Assembly: GCF_007827455.1 (NCBI RefSeq)
Contig: NZ_VISM01000001.1
Span: 2,209,501 to 2,273,500 of the forward strand
Reading direction: 5' to 3'
Origin: Lutibacter sp. Hel_I_33_5
GTDB taxonomy: Bacteria > Bacteroidota > Bacteroidia > Flavobacteriales > Flavobacteriaceae
Length of the DNA stretch: 64,000 bases
A program made the translations under genes and the position numbers. The notes below the pieces were generated by a model. The model worked only from the letters and a program-made list of their open reading frames with translations. It was not told where the DNA came from and searched no databases. This document shows, in pieces, positions 51,475 through 61,548 of the stretch; position 1 is the stretch's first letter; the number at the start of each line of letters is the position of its first letter.

Positions 51475-53973
51475 TTAGAATGGGTAATTTATACCAATAT
51501 TAAATACTGAGTTAGAAATATTAAAGTTTTTAAACCATCTATTTCCTGTTAAATAAGGTTCGTGCATTTTAAAACCTAAGTCTAATCTAATAATTAAGAA
51601 ACTAAAATCTATTCTAGTTCCAAAACCGCCACCTACTGCCATATCTCCCAAAGAACCAAAACCATTAAATTTTGCTGCTTCATCTACAAAAGAAGAACCA
51701 GTAATGTCCCAAATATTTCCAGCATCAAGAAAAAGAGCTCCTTTTAATTTACCAACAATGTCAAAACGATATTCTAGACTTGTTAAGAATTTTAAGCTAC
51801 CAATATTAAATTCTAATCCTGTATTTGTTTTCCCTGGACCTAACTCGTAGGTATGCCAAGCTCTAATGTCATTTGCGCCTCCAGCAAAATAACTTTTTGT
51901 AAAGGGGATATCTGAGTTTTCATAAGTAAAGATTGCTCCTAAGAAAGATCTAAATCCGAAAACAGCATTATTTCCAACATCCCAAAATTGTTTATACTCA
52001 AAGTCGGTTTTAAAATACTGTGCAACAGGAATATTAAAAACAGTACTTTTATTATTTAAGTTTAATTTTTCATTGATAATTCCCATCACATTTCCAGAAT
52101 TTGCTATTCTTATTTTAAAGAAGGAAAAATTATTGTCAGTAAAATTGTCCTTACTATTAAAGGTAAATGAATATGCAATAGTTGGAATTAAAAAATCTGA
52201 TGTTAAAATGTTAAATCGATTTAAAATATTTAGGTTATTTTGAAATTCTGTTGCATTTGTTGCTTTAAAACTATTATCTATTGAAACTTCATTCATGAAA
52301 TCTCTAATCTCAGTAAATTCTTCTAAATCAGTAGCGTTTTTAATTGTTGGAAAAGAAAAATCAGCATCATTTTTATGCGTCTTTGCAATCGAATTTAGGT
52401 TGGTTTTTTCAGAGCTATATATTTTAAAATAATTTTGAGTATTTAAATTCTTAATATATTGTGTATTAAATATTTCTAACTGAATGGTTTTTTTAGGTGA
52501 AAATTGCCATTTATAATCTAAGCCGAAAGCAAAAGTCTGTCTATCTAACCCTATGTTTTTTTGGATACTTGTTCCTAAGGAAATTAATGTATTAGGAGAC
52601 ATTCTTTTAGGAACTGATTTTTGTAATCCAAAAGGAGCAAAAAATCTAGGAACATTTAATGAGACATCGGCTCCGATTTCCCAACCAGGACCATTTTTTG
52701 ATGTAAAATAAGATCCTAAAAGTGATAGTTTTAATATTTCTGCACCTCTAAAAACATTTCTATCTATAATAGAAAATTTGGCAGAAATACCTACATCTCT
52801 AATATTAGAATGAGTAAGTTCAGTTTCAAAACCTAGCGTATATTTTTCTATGGGAGTTAAGAAAATATCTGCTTGTATCTCATGATCGTTTAAATCTTGA
52901 AATTTTATAATAGTAGATTTAAAGTTTTTAAGTGATTTTAAATGATTTCGAGTTAATGAACTTAATGAATCACTATAGTTTTTGTTTATCTTTAAAAAGA
53001 TAGATTCTGACAAGTATTTTGGATTATATCGTATTTTATCATGAGCTAAAAATCGAATATTTTTATAGGTAAGGGTGTCTAAATATTCGTCACTTTTTTT
53101 AGTGAAATAATAATCAGTATAAATATTTATTTTGCTGATTTTTTGTTGTTGATAAGGTTTTGCTAATGTTTTTCCGCTTTCTTCATAATATCTTTCTCCA
53201 GAAACAATTAAATCTACATTAGTTTTGTATTCTGTACTGTCAGAACCGATATAAAAACCGATGGCACTTTTGTTAAAATGGTATATGCCATTATTTCTAA
53301 AAAGTTTAACAAGCTTATTAGCTTCTTCTCTAAATACATTGTCTTTATATTGATCTCCTTTTCTTAATAAAGAAGTTATTTTTGATTCTTTATAAATAGA
53401 ATCTAAAACGGGTGATTCAATATCAACATTAATTGTGTCTAAAAGTGTCGGTTTTCCAGGAGTGATATGATATTCTACTGTAGCTTTTTTATCATTATAC
53501 TCATTAACCACTGTATCTACTTTTGAATGAAAATAACCATGATTTTTATAATAAGCAGTTAAATTATTTTTGGTGCTTCCTACTTTCCTTTTATTAATGA
53601 TTTCTGGTCCAGGATAATTTAAAAACCAATTATTAAGTCCTATAAATGTTTTTGCGTAGGCAATACTTTGTTTTTCTGAAAATAGATTTTTGACTAAATT
53701 GTAAGAGTGTGGATTTTTTTTTGCCCACTCTTTTGGTGTTGTAGGCTTATCATGGTTCCCAAAATTATGAAAATACAATCCTAGAGGTAAATCTAATAAT
53801 CTGGCATTCGGTTTTTGAAGTAATAATTTTTGTAATTCTTCACTTTTATTTCTCACACTATCAACATACACATAGTTCTGAGTAAGCATGTGCTCATCTT
53901 CTGCAACATGCTTTGTAGAATTACATGATGCTAGTATTATAAGTAGTAAAAAATAAAAGGAAAGTTTTTTCAT
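51475..53973 (-). CDS. TamA/BamA-family outer-membrane lipoprotein (TamL-type)
   Basis: From the ATG at 53973 the protein has 832 residues with lipobox ILASC (about C17), unusual for an Omp85 protein but typical of the Bacteroidota TamL type. POTRA-like domains occupy about residues 30-380 (AYYKNHGYFHSKVDTVV, VEYHITPGKPTLLDTINVD). A C-terminal Omp85 barrel follows, with FAGGANDIRAWHTYELGPG and GLEFNIGSLKFLTSLEYRFDI (in parts). The likely role is insertion or assembly of envelope proteins. It diverges from a TrmH-family gene across 69 bp, which holds TATTTTTG (54005-53998, minus strand). Confidence 0.9.
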   Translation of the reverse strand: MKKLSFYFLLLIILASCNSTKHVAEDEHMLTQNYVYVDSVRNKSEELQKLLLQKPNARLLDLPLGLYFHNFGNHDKPTTPKEWAKKNPHSYNLVKNLFSEKQSIAYAKTFIGLNNWFLNYPGPEIINKRKVGSTKNNLTAYYKNHGYFHSKVDTVVNEYNDKKATVEYHITPGKPTLLDTINVDIESPVLDSIYKESKITSLLRKGDQYKDNVFREEANKLVKLFRNNGIYHFNKSAIGFYIGSDSTEYKTNVDLIVSGERYYEESGKTLAKPYQQQKISKINIYTDYYFTKKSDEYLDTLTYKNIRFLAHDKIRYNPKYLSESIFLKINKNYSDSLSSLTRNHLKSLKNFKSTIIKFQDLNDHEIQADIFLTPIEKYTLGFETELTHSNIRDVGISAKFSIIDRNVFRGAEILKLSLLGSYFTSKNGPGWEIGADVSLNVPRFFAPFGLQKSVPKRMSPNTLISLGTSIQKNIGLDRQTFAFGLDYKWQFSPKKTIQLEIFNTQYIKNLNTQNYFKIYSSEKTNLNSIAKTHKNDADFSFPTIKNATDLEEFTEIRDFMNEVSIDNSFKATNATEFQNNLNILNRFNILTSDFLIPTIAYSFTFNSKDNFTDNNFSFFKIRIANSGNVMGIINEKLNLNNKSTVFNIPVAQYFKTDFEYKQFWDVGNNAVFGFRSFLGAIFTYENSDIPFTKSYFAGGANDIRAWHTYELGPGKTNTGLEFNIGSLKFLTSLEYRFDIVGKLKGALFLDAGNIWDITGSSFVDEAAKFNGFGSLGDMAVGGGFGTRIDFSFLIIRLDLGFKMHEPYLTGNRWFKNFNISNSVFNIGINYPF

Positions 53974-54042
53974 TAACTTTAGCTTCGCTATCAAAATCAA
54001 AAATAGTATTTTTCGGCGGTATATAAGTGTTAAAACTAAATA

Positions 54043-54768
54043 ATGAGTTTATCTAAAAACCATATTAAATTAATAACAAGTTTATCTCAAAAAAAGTATC
54101 GTCAGAAGCATCAATTATTTATTGCTGAAGGTGTAAAAGTGGTTCATGAATTTATAAATTCAGATTTTGAAGTTGAAAAATTGTTTGCTGTTGATGATTA
54201 TAGTTTTAATAATAAGAATATTGATGTTGTACTAGTTTCAGAAACAGAATTAAAAAAGGTAAGTAGTTTAAAAACACCTAATAAAGTTTTAGCATTATTT
54301 AGAATCCCTAGTTTTTCGGATCATCAAAATAAAGGATTAATTGTTGGATTAGATGCTATTAATGACCCAGGAAATTTGGGAACTATTATTAGATTATGCG
54401 ATTGGTTTGGAATTAAGGAACTTGTTTGTTCTAAAGATACGGTAGATTGTTATAATCAAAAAGTAGTGCAAGCAAGCATGGGCTCATTAACAAGAGTTCA
54501 AATTAACTATGTCGATTTAGAATCATACCTGAAATCTTCTGATTTGCCTAAATTTATTGCAGATATGAATGGTGAAAATGTTTATAAAACTACATTACCT
54601 GAAGAGGCAATTTTAATTATGGGTAATGAGGCTAACGGGATTTCAGATAGTATCAAAGAACTCGTTAATCACACTATTTCTATACCACAATTCGGTGAAA
54701 TTAAAGAAACTGAGAGCTTAAATGTAGCAACAGCTACAGCAATACTACTAAGTGAATTTAGGAGGTAA
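54043..54768 (+). CDS. TrmH/SpoU-family RNA 2'-O-methyltransferase
   Basis: A 241-residue member of the SPOUT class, knotted-fold methyltransferases. An N-terminal substrate-binding domain (LSKNHIKLITSLSQKKYRQK, IAEGVKVV) precedes the catalytic domain with DAINDPGNLGTIIRLCDWFG (about 104-123), MGNEANGIS (motif 2) and IPQFGEIKETESLNVATATA (motif 3). The target is an rRNA or tRNA ribose, not assignable from sequence. The stop is one base from the convergent porT gene. Confidence 0.92.
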   Translation: MSLSKNHIKLITSLSQKKYRQKHQLFIAEGVKVVHEFINSDFEVEKLFAVDDYSFNNKNIDVVLVSETELKKVSSLKTPNKVLALFRIPSFSDHQNKGLIVGLDAINDPGNLGTIIRLCDWFGIKELVCSKDTVDCYNQKVVQASMGSLTRVQINYVDLESYLKSSDLPKFIADMNGENVYKTTLPEEAILIMGNEANGISDSIKELVNHTISIPQFGEIKETESLNVATATAILLSEFRR

Positions 54769-54769
54769 T

Positions 54770-55462
54770 TTACTCGAAAGCAAAATTTAAAAATACACCT
54801 CTAGTGCCTAAATATTTTATAGGTGAAGTCCATTTACTATTAATATCGTTATCGTAAGTTAACTCATTATTAATTGCAAAAACACCTCTAATAGATGGGG
54901 AAAATTTGAAATAATAGAGGTAAATATCTATACCTATACCTACTTCGTACATAAAATTATGAGTCTTCATTCTAAATTCTCCAGATGAGTTATCATCTGG
55001 GTTCTTTTGATTACTAGAAAAATTATAATCATAAGCAACACCAGCTAATAAATAGGGTCTAACATTATCCAATCTATTGGTGCTAAACTTAAATAGTATA
55101 GGCATGTGTAAAAAGGTAGAGCCCGCTTCTCTAACGCTGTCTCGTTTTGTAGTTAAATGATTGAAATAGATTTTTTTAGAGTTACTTACTAAGCCTGGTT
55201 CAAAGCGTAAGTTTATGTTTTTATGCAAGCGTAAATCTGCAATTAAACCAACATTAAAACCTGTTTGATCTTCTACCAAAATATTGGCATTAGTAATCGT
55301 ACTCGGTTGTAAATCTACTTTAAAATCATTTTGATTTATACCTAAATAAAAACCATAGTGTAGTTTTCTTTTATCAAAACTAGGTAAATAGTCAATTCTT
55401 TGTGCAAAAGCACTGGAAATCATTAGAAAGATAATACCAAAAACAACAAGTTTTTTACTCAT
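54770..55462 (-). CDS. porT: PorT-like type IX secretion/outer-membrane barrel protein
   Basis: A 230-residue predicted outer-membrane beta-barrel with signal peptide ending SAFAQ (about residue 20). The opening FDKRKLHYGFYLGINQNDF and the late FKFSPSIRGVFAINNEL match my recollection of the PorT/SprT family of the type IX secretion system. It lies 2 bp after the menG/ubiE stop, an arrangement I associate with PorT in Bacteroidota. General PorT-family porin annotations exist that are not secretion components, so the assignment is probable, not certain. Confidence 0.75.
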   Translation of the reverse strand: MSKKLVVFGIIFLMISSAFAQRIDYLPSFDKRKLHYGFYLGINQNDFKVDLQPSTITNANILVEDQTGFNVGLIADLRLHKNINLRFEPGLVSNSKKIYFNHLTTKRDSVREAGSTFLHMPILFKFSTNRLDNVRPYLLAGVAYDYNFSSNQKNPDDNSSGEFRMKTHNFMYEVGIGIDIYLYYFKFSPSIRGVFAINNELTYDNDINSKWTSPIKYLGTRGVFLNFAFE

Positions 55463-55464
55463 AA

Positions 55465-56193
55465 TTATTCAGAAGCTTTGTAAATAGTAGCAACTCCAAA
55501 AGTTACTGGATTGTCTTCTGTATTTGTAAACCCATTTTTTTGCAAAATATTGTTGAAAGCTTTTCCAAACGGAAAATGATTTGCAGATTCTGATAAATAA
55601 GAATAGGCAACTTTATCTTTAGAAAAGATTTTTCCGATAATCGGTAAGATAAAATTAGTGTAAAATTTATACCCTTGTTTAAAAGGAAATTTTGTTGGGT
55701 TAGATGTCTCTAAAATAACCAAAACACCTGTCGGTTTTAATACACGTTTTATTTCCTGTAATCCTTTATCTAAATTGGCAAAATTACGTACTCCGAAAGA
55801 AACTGTAATTGCATCAAAAGTATTGTCGTTAAAAGGCATGTCTTCAGAATCTCCAACAATAAGTTCTATTTTTTCAGATAAATTTTCTTTTGCAACTTTT
55901 TGTTTTCCTACTTCAAGCATTCCTGCAGAAATATCTAATCCAGTAATTTTATCAGGATGTAAAGAAGCCATCATAATAGCTAAATCTCCAGTACCTGTAG
56001 CGATATCTAAAATCTGTTTTGGATTCTTTTCTCCAACAATTTTAACTACTTTTTTTCTCCAGGAAACATCAATACCTAAAGAAATTACACGATTTAGTCC
56101 ATCGTAATTCTTAGAAATGGTATCAAACATTTTTGCTACCTGTTCTTTCTTCCCTAGTTCAGAATCTTTATATGGTTTTACAACTTTATCCAT
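55465..56193 (-). CDS. menG: Demethylmenaquinone methyltransferase
   Basis: SAM-dependent C-methyltransferase of the UbiE/COQ5 family, making menaquinone in Bacteroidota. The 242-residue protein has the SAM motif [16 protein letters not shown] (about 62-77), [15 protein letters not shown], and the family signature [20 protein letters not shown] (about 132-151), with [14 protein letters not shown] beyond. Its start overlaps the nifU-like stop by 8 bp. It is followed by porT. Confidence 0.94.
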   Translation of the reverse strand: MDKVVKPYKDSELGKKEQVAKMFDTISKNYDGLNRVISLGIDVSWRKKVVKIVGEKNPKQILDIATGTGDLAIMMASLHPDKITGLDISAGMLEVGKQKVAKENLSEKIELIVGDSEDMPFNDNTFDAITVSFGVRNFANLDKGLQEIKRVLKPTGVLVILETSNPTKFPFKQGYKFYTNFILPIIGKIFSKDKVAYSYLSESANHFPFGKAFNNILQKNGFTNTEDNPVTFGVATIYKASE

Positions 56194-57082
56194 TAATGGC
56201 TACAACTTCGTTAATTTGATTCGGTAACATTTCTTTTAACATGGTTTCTATACCATTTTTTAATGTAATTGTAGATGATGGACAACCACTACAAGCACCT
56301 TGTAAAACTACTTTTACTTGTTTAGATTCTTCATCATACGATTGAAAAGCAATATTTCCACCATCTGAAGCAACAGCAGGTTTTATATATTCATCTAAAA
56401 TTGAAATTATTTTTTCTGAAGTTTCAGACAAATTTTCTTGAACAATTACTGTACTGTTTTGAGCTTCTGCTTTAAGAAGTTCTGCAATAATAGTTTTGCC
56501 TTCTTGTAAATAGGCTCTAATAAATGTTCTTACTTCTTGGTAAATATCATTCCATTCTACCATATCAAACTTGGTGATAGAAATATAGTTTTCTGAAATA
56601 AAGATCTCTTTTACAAACGGAAAATTATATAATGCTTGTGCTAAAGGTGAAGATTTACTTGCTTCATCAATATTTTTAAACTCAACATCTGTTTGTGTTA
56701 GTGCTTTATTCGTCCCAAATTTCATCACAGCAGGATTTGGAGTCACTTCTGCATATACTTCAATCGCTTCTTTTTTAGAAGCTCTTTCTTCTTTTATTAT
56801 GGTTTCGCCAGATTGTAAATAGTTTTTTATTTGTTCTTTTACTTCTTCTTGAACATCACTCCACTCAACGATATCAAATCGCTGAATTGCAATAAAATTT
56901 GCAGTAATAAATATCTTTTTTACAAAAGGTAAATAAAACAATTGTTGTGCTAAAACAGAGTTTTTAGCTTCGTCAACATTATTAAATTCATAACTACCAC
57001 CATTTATCAAAATTTGATTACTCACAAACTTTATAATGGTTTCGTTAGTAGTTTGTTCTATGTTTATTTTAATTGTTTCCAT
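56186..57082 (-). CDS. NifU-family Fe-S scaffold with duplicated Nfu N-terminal domain
   Basis: A 298-residue protein. Two Nfu N-terminal-like domains are arranged in tandem, about residues 5-97 ([20 protein letters not shown]) and 112-200 ([20 protein letters not shown]). The C-terminal NifU domain (about 220-298) carries the cluster-binding CSGC at 264-267. Nfu proteins carry and deliver 4Fe-4S clusters. The first copy is more diverged and lacks the NPAVMKF core. It is in an operon with menG and porT, overlapping menG by 8 bp. Confidence 0.92.
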   Translation of the reverse strand: METIKINIEQTTNETIIKFVSNQILINGGSYEFNNVDEAKNSVLAQQLFYLPFVKKIFITANFIAIQRFDIVEWSDVQEEVKEQIKNYLQSGETIIKEERASKKEAIEVYAEVTPNPAVMKFGTNKALTQTDVEFKNIDEASKSSPLAQALYNFPFVKEIFISENYISITKFDMVEWNDIYQEVRTFIRAYLQEGKTIIAELLKAEAQNSTVIVQENLSETSEKIISILDEYIKPAVASDGGNIAFQSYDEESKQVKVVLQGACSGCPSSTITLKNGIETMLKEMLPNQINEVVAING

Positions 57083-57144
57083 GTCTAAAAATGAATTGCA
57101 AAATTACGCTAAAAAACCGAAAGAATTTTAACTTTACTACAACA

Positions 57145-57175
57145 AAAAAGATTCTCAAATTAATGAGAATCTTTA
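57145..57175 (-). terminator. Intrinsic terminator of the FadL-like operon
   Basis: AAAGATTCTCA (57148-57158) and TGAGAATCTTT (57165-57175) form an 11-bp stem 20 bp after the stop at 57196, with a T run on the minus strand. Confidence 0.85.
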
Positions 57176-57195
57176 GTTATACTTTTTCTTCTTAT

Positions 57196-58578
57196 TTACA
57201 GGTTGAGGGTAAGGGTAGCCGTAACTCTTCTATTATTTATGTTTAAATTTGCAGGATTTACATTAAAACCTGAGTAGAAATTGTACACCGAAGTTTGAGA
57301 GCTATCACTATAAGCTAAGTCTAATTTTAAATTACCAAAATTATAACCACCACCTAATGAATATCCTTCTATATTGTCTGTGTCTATAGCATTATTATAA
57401 GGACTTTGTTCAAAACTATAACCACCTCTAATACTAAATCTGTCTAGTCTCCATTCTGTACCTACATTAAATTGATGTGTATTTCTTAGATCATTTTGAA
57501 AAAACTGATTTTCAGAAGTAAAATCAGAATTTGTTAATTTTATACTTTTAAAATGTTTGTTGGTATAGTCAAAACTTAATAATCCACTTTTGCCAAAAAT
57601 AAATGCAGCACTAGCTGTTAATTTACTTGGTGTTTTAAGTTTGTAAAGTAAACCCTGTGTTGGAAAATTATTACCAGTAGTATTGTCGTAAATAGTGTTG
57701 TTATTACTTACAGCAATTTCTGCATCTCCATTAAAACCATCATTATCTGTAATGTTGGTTTCTTCAATAACCTCTGTATACCAAGTAGGTGTTTGATAGG
57801 AAGCTCCAAATCTAAAACTCTTATGAGCTTTGTAAATAAAACCAGTGTTTAAAGAAAATCCTGTTCCAGTAGTAAAGTTTTCTTGGTAAAAACGAGCATC
57901 TAAAGTATTTCCGTTTCCATCATTATTACTTTCTCTTAATTCCGCAAGTTGTGCAAAATTTAAATCATAGGTATGTAATGCAGCTCCAATATGTAATTTA
58001 TTTTGATGTACCGCTGAAAATCCCATGCTAAATTCACTTAAATCGCCCGAATATGTATTGGAAAACTGTTGTTGAACAGCATTTGAATATTGTATAGGGT
58101 TTGTGGCTGGATCTAAAGGAAACTCTTTAAAAGTTACAACACCACTATTACCTTTTACTAAAAATTGATTTTTAAAATCTTTCTTTGTTCTATAGTTAAA
58201 TCCGATAGCAAATTTAGACCATTCACTATTGTGATGACTATCAAAAACCAAAACAGCCCCAGCATGTGAAATGTTAAAGAAATCGTCTTGATTTAAAATT
58301 GAATTTCCGTAGTATGAACTATTGATGTCTGTGTTTCTTGTATTTAAAGTTCCAGAAAATTGACTGTTTTTAAATACTGATAAACCTGCTGGATTAATAT
58401 TTATTGATGAAATATCCCCGCCTAAAGAACCAAAAGCTCCGCTCATTGCAGTAAATCTTGCAGATCCATTATTATCGTTTTCAGAGAATAATAATGCTAA
58501 ATCTTGATATCCTAATGATTGAGAATAGGACGTGTAAATGGTGGCGAACAATGTCGCTAATAGTATAATTTTTTTCAT
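57196..58578 (-). CDS. FadL/OMPP1-family outer-membrane transport protein
   Basis: A 460-residue outer-membrane barrel with signal peptide ending YTSYSQ (about residue 20). The N-terminal hatch segment SGAFGSLGGDISSININPAGLS (in parts, about 46-67) is the hallmark of the FadL/TodX family with its conserved NPA. The barrel ends VTATLTLNL. FadL proteins pass hydrophobic molecules such as fatty acids; the substrate here is unknown. It lies 15 bp after a serine/arginine-rich lipoprotein gene, likely one transcript. Confidence 0.88.
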   Translation of the reverse strand: MKKIILLATLFATIYTSYSQSLGYQDLALLFSENDNNGSARFTAMSGAFGSLGGDISSININPAGLSVFKNSQFSGTLNTRNTDINSSYYGNSILNQDDFFNISHAGAVLVFDSHHNSEWSKFAIGFNYRTKKDFKNQFLVKGNSGVVTFKEFPLDPATNPIQYSNAVQQQFSNTYSGDLSEFSMGFSAVHQNKLHIGAALHTYDLNFAQLAELRESNNDGNGNTLDARFYQENFTTGTGFSLNTGFIYKAHKSFRFGASYQTPTWYTEVIEETNITDNDGFNGDAEIAVSNNNTIYDNTTGNNFPTQGLLYKLKTPSKLTASAAFIFGKSGLLSFDYTNKHFKSIKLTNSDFTSENQFFQNDLRNTHQFNVGTEWRLDRFSIRGGYSFEQSPYNNAIDTDNIEGYSLGGGYNFGNLKLDLAYSDSSQTSVYNFYSGFNVNPANLNINNRRVTATLTLNL

Positions 58579-58593
58579 GATGTGTGTTGCTTT

Positions 58594-59709
58594 TTAACCT
58601 CTTCTTCCGCTTCTTCCAGAGCTTCTACTTGATGATGATCTACCTGAATTTCTAGTGCTTGAACCTCTTGAAGAGCTACTTCTACTAGGTGTATAACTTC
58701 TAGAAGATGATCTGCTAGAAGAAGACCGTGTGCTAGAGCTTCGTCTTGTTGAATTACTTCTTGAAGAACTATTACGTTTTGGAGTGTAATTTCTTGTACT
58801 TGTATTTCGTCTAGGTGTATTGCTTCTTTTTGTTCTGCTTGGTCTAGAAGAAGATGAATTTCTTTTTACAGTATTTCTACCTCTTGTATTATATGCTCTT
58901 CTTGGAGAGTCACTATTTCTTCTAACTTTTGTATTTCTATTTCTGTTATAGGTAGTTGATGAGCGTCTAGAAGTTGTTGAATTTCTTCTTGATGAATAAC
59001 TTCTTCTAGAGGTTACACTATTTCTTCTATTTGTAGAGTTATATGCTACACCTCTTCTTCCGTATCTATAGTTTCTATAACTGTTATTGTAATAATTTCT
59101 ATTAGGAGAATAAAATCTGTTTTGATAAAAAGGAGGGCAATAAAAACCGTTATTCCAACCATAATTCCAAGCTAACCCAGAGTTCCAGTAAAAATTATTA
59201 TGATATGGATGCCAGTATGGGTTATAGTAACCCCCTAACCTATATCCCCAACGATTTCTCCATGGATTGTTATATCCATAACCATAATCCCAGGCATTTC
59301 CCCAACCGTTATATCCAATTAGATTTACATTTACAACTACGTCATTATCATTAGAATATCCCCAAGATTCGTTATTATTATCATAATCCCTTTCTTCTTC
59401 ATATCTGTTATCTACATCAAGAGAATCTGCTTCTAAAGATTTGTAATTTTCTATATCCGTAATAATATCTGTCCCGTTTAAATCATCTAAACGGTCTACT
59501 TCTTTTGTGAAATAGTCTTTATTGTATTTTCTATATTCTCTTGCATCTGCAACGATTACTTTTCTTTCTCTCTTTTCAACTCTTTCATCATCATAAATAC
59601 CATCACTAGTTGCAACTCGTTGTGTTACACCACAAGAAACAAGGAATGTACTAGAGACTAGTAAAAGTAAAAGCTGATTAAGTTTTGTAGTAGTGTAATT
59701 GAGTTTCAT
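58594..59709 (-). CDS. Lipoprotein with Tyr/Asn/Trp/Gly region and Ser/Arg-rich tail
   Basis: From the ATG at 59709 the protein has 371 residues with lipobox FLVSC (about C26). The first mature part is acidic and soluble (VIVADAREYRKYNKDYF). The middle (about 125-215) is rich in Gly, Tyr, Trp, Asn and Pro. The last about 150 residues are almost only Ser, Arg, Thr and Asn, strongly basic, in imperfect repeats such as RRNST, RSSS and RNSS. No known domain covers the tail. It may bind polyanions at the cell surface, an inference from charge. It is probably co-transcribed with the FadL-like gene. Confidence 0.75.
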   Translation of the reverse strand: MKLNYTTTKLNQLLLLLVSSTFLVSCGVTQRVATSDGIYDDERVEKRERKVIVADAREYRKYNKDYFTKEVDRLDDLNGTDIITDIENYKSLEADSLDVDNRYEEERDYDNNNESWGYSNDNDVVVNVNLIGYNGWGNAWDYGYGYNNPWRNRWGYRLGGYYNPYWHPYHNNFYWNSGLAWNYGWNNGFYCPPFYQNRFYSPNRNYYNNSYRNYRYGRRGVAYNSTNRRNSVTSRRSYSSRRNSTTSRRSSTTYNRNRNTKVRRNSDSPRRAYNTRGRNTVKRNSSSSRPSRTKRSNTPRRNTSTRNYTPKRNSSSRSNSTRRSSSTRSSSSRSSSRSYTPSRSSSSRGSSTRNSGRSSSSRSSGRSGRRG

Positions 59710-59886
59710 ATTATAATCTTTAAATAAATATTCTGTTTTCTGATTTTGATTCTTCAAAAAAGTTTACACTTTAATAGGTCTCTTATATAGAAATCCCTTA
59801 GTTTTGTACCGTTTTTCTGTGGTTGTTAAATATAACAAAACAAAATCATTTAAAAAGTAACAATATTTGTGCCAAACTTTTAATTT

Positions 59887-61365
59887 ATGAGTAAGAAGTT
59901 AACAAAAAGAGCTGAAGATTATTCCAAATGGTATAATGAATTAGTTGTAAAAGCTGATTTAGCAGAGAATTCTGCGGTAAGAGGATGTATGGTTATTAAG
60001 CCTTACGGATTTGCTATTTGGGAAAATATGCAAAAAGAGTTGGATAGGATGTTTAAAGAAACTGGGCATCAGAATGCTTATTTTCCACTTTTTGTTCCAA
60101 AGAGTTTATTTGAAGCTGAAGAAAAAAATGCAGAAGGTTTTGCAAAAGAATGTGCTGTAGTTACACATTATAGATTGCAAAATGATCCTGATAATGAAGG
60201 AAAGTTGCGTGTAGACCCAGAAGCAAAATTGGAAGAAGAATTGGTAGTTAGACCAACATCTGAAGCAATTATTTGGAATACTTATAAAGGATGGATTCAA
60301 TCATATAGAGATTTACCATTATTAATAAATCAATGGGCAAATGTTGTGCGTTGGGAAATGCGTACACGATTATTTTTACGTACAGCAGAATTTTTATGGC
60401 AAGAAGGTCATACAGCACATGCTACTAAAACTGAAGCATTAGCAGAAGCAAAACAAATGCAAGAAGTGTATGCAGAGTTTGCTGAAACTTTTATGGCGAT
60501 GCCAGTAATAAAAGGATCAAAATCTGAGAGCGAACGATTTGCAGGAGCAGAAGAAACGTATACAATTGAAGCCTTAATGCAAGACGGAAAAGCGTTACAA
60601 GCTGGTACAAGTCATTTTTTAGGTCAGAACTTTGCGAAAGCGTTTGATGTAAAATATACCTCTAAAGAAGGAAAGCAAGAATATGTTTGGGCTACGTCTT
60701 GGGGAGTTTCAACACGTTTGATTGGTGGATTAATTATGACGCATTCTGATGATTTTGGATTGGTTTTACCGCCAAAATTAGCACCAATTCAGGTTGCTAT
60801 TGTACCTATATACAAAGGAGAAGAACAATTAGCTGTTATTTCTGAAAAAGTAAATGTGATTGTAAAAGCATTACGCAAAAAAGGAATTTCTGTTAAGTTT
60901 GATGATAGAGATACATTTAGACCAGGAGCTAAATTTGCAGAATACGAGTTAAAAGGTGTTCCGGTAAGAATTGCGATGGGAAATAGAGATCTAGAAAATA
61001 ACACAGTTGAGGTTGCGAGAAGAGATACCTTGGTAAAAGAAACTATTTCTCAAGATAATGTAGTTGATTTTGTTGCAGATTTATTAGATGAAATTCAAGA
61101 TAACTTATTTAATCGAGCAAAAGAATATAGAACTGAACATACAACTGAGGTTTCAACCTTTGAAGAGTTTAAAGAAGCGATAAAAACTAAAGGAGGTTTT
61201 GTTTCTGCACATTGGGACGGAACTTCTGAGACAGAAGATAAGATTAAAGAGTTAACAAAAGCGACTATTAGATGTATACCAAATGATGCTGTAAACGAGG
61301 AAGGTAGCTGTATTTTTTCAGGAAAATTATCTTCTAAAAAAGTATTATTTGCAAAGGCGTATTAA
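59887..61365 (+). CDS. proS: Prolyl-tRNA synthetase, archaeal/eukaryote-like short type
   Basis: Charges tRNA-Pro. The 492-residue protein is the type lacking the bacterial editing insertion. It has [19 protein letters not shown] near the start, class II motif 2 [20 protein letters not shown] (about 153-172), [14 protein letters not shown], and motif 3 in [17 protein letters not shown]. The C-terminal anticodon-binding and extension domains follow, ending with KKVLFAKAY (the usual terminal tyrosine). It sits upstream of tRNA-Glu. Confidence 0.95.
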   Translation: MSKKLTKRAEDYSKWYNELVVKADLAENSAVRGCMVIKPYGFAIWENMQKELDRMFKETGHQNAYFPLFVPKSLFEAEEKNAEGFAKECAVVTHYRLQNDPDNEGKLRVDPEAKLEEELVVRPTSEAIIWNTYKGWIQSYRDLPLLINQWANVVRWEMRTRLFLRTAEFLWQEGHTAHATKTEALAEAKQMQEVYAEFAETFMAMPVIKGSKSESERFAGAEETYTIEALMQDGKALQAGTSHFLGQNFAKAFDVKYTSKEGKQEYVWATSWGVSTRLIGGLIMTHSDDFGLVLPPKLAPIQVAIVPIYKGEEQLAVISEKVNVIVKALRKKGISVKFDDRDTFRPGAKFAEYELKGVPVRIAMGNRDLENNTVEVARRDTLVKETISQDNVVDFVADLLDEIQDNLFNRAKEYRTEHTTEVSTFEEFKEAIKTKGGFVSAHWDGTSETEDKIKELTKATIRCIPNDAVNEEGSCIFSGKLSSKKVLFAKAY

Positions 61366-61381
61366 AATTTTAAAAAAAGTA

Positions 61382-61411
61382 TTGCAGAGTTTTAAAAACG
61401 TTGTATATTTG
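61382..61411 (+). promoter_or_regulatory. Promoter of tRNA-Glu (and probably rpsT)
   Basis: TTG at 61382-61384, exactly 19 bp, then TATATTTG at 61404-61411: the best match to the Bacteroidota consensus in the window. The start would fall near 61417, about 34 bp before the tRNA. Confidence 0.8.
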
Positions 61412-61450
61412 CATCCGCAATCGGAAGATTATTTATTTAAGATTGCAACT

Positions 61451-61522
61451 GGTCCGTTCGTCTAGGGGTTAGGACGCCAGGTTTTCATCCTGGTAACACG
61501 GGTTCGATTCCCGTACGGACTA
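61451..61522 (+). tRNA. tRNA-Glu (anticodon UUC)
   Basis: The cloverleaf folds cleanly. The acceptor stem GGTCCGT pairs with ACGGACT, with a G1-U72 wobble. The D-arm region TCTAGGGGTTAGGA, the anticodon stem CCAGG/CCTGG with loop TTTTCAT (anticodon TTC), and the T-arm ACGGG/CCCGT with loop TTCGATT follow. The discriminator is A. No CCA is encoded. The gene lies 26 bp before rpsT. Confidence 0.95.
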
Positions 61523-61548
61523 CAAGTTTTTAAACTAAAATATAAATT

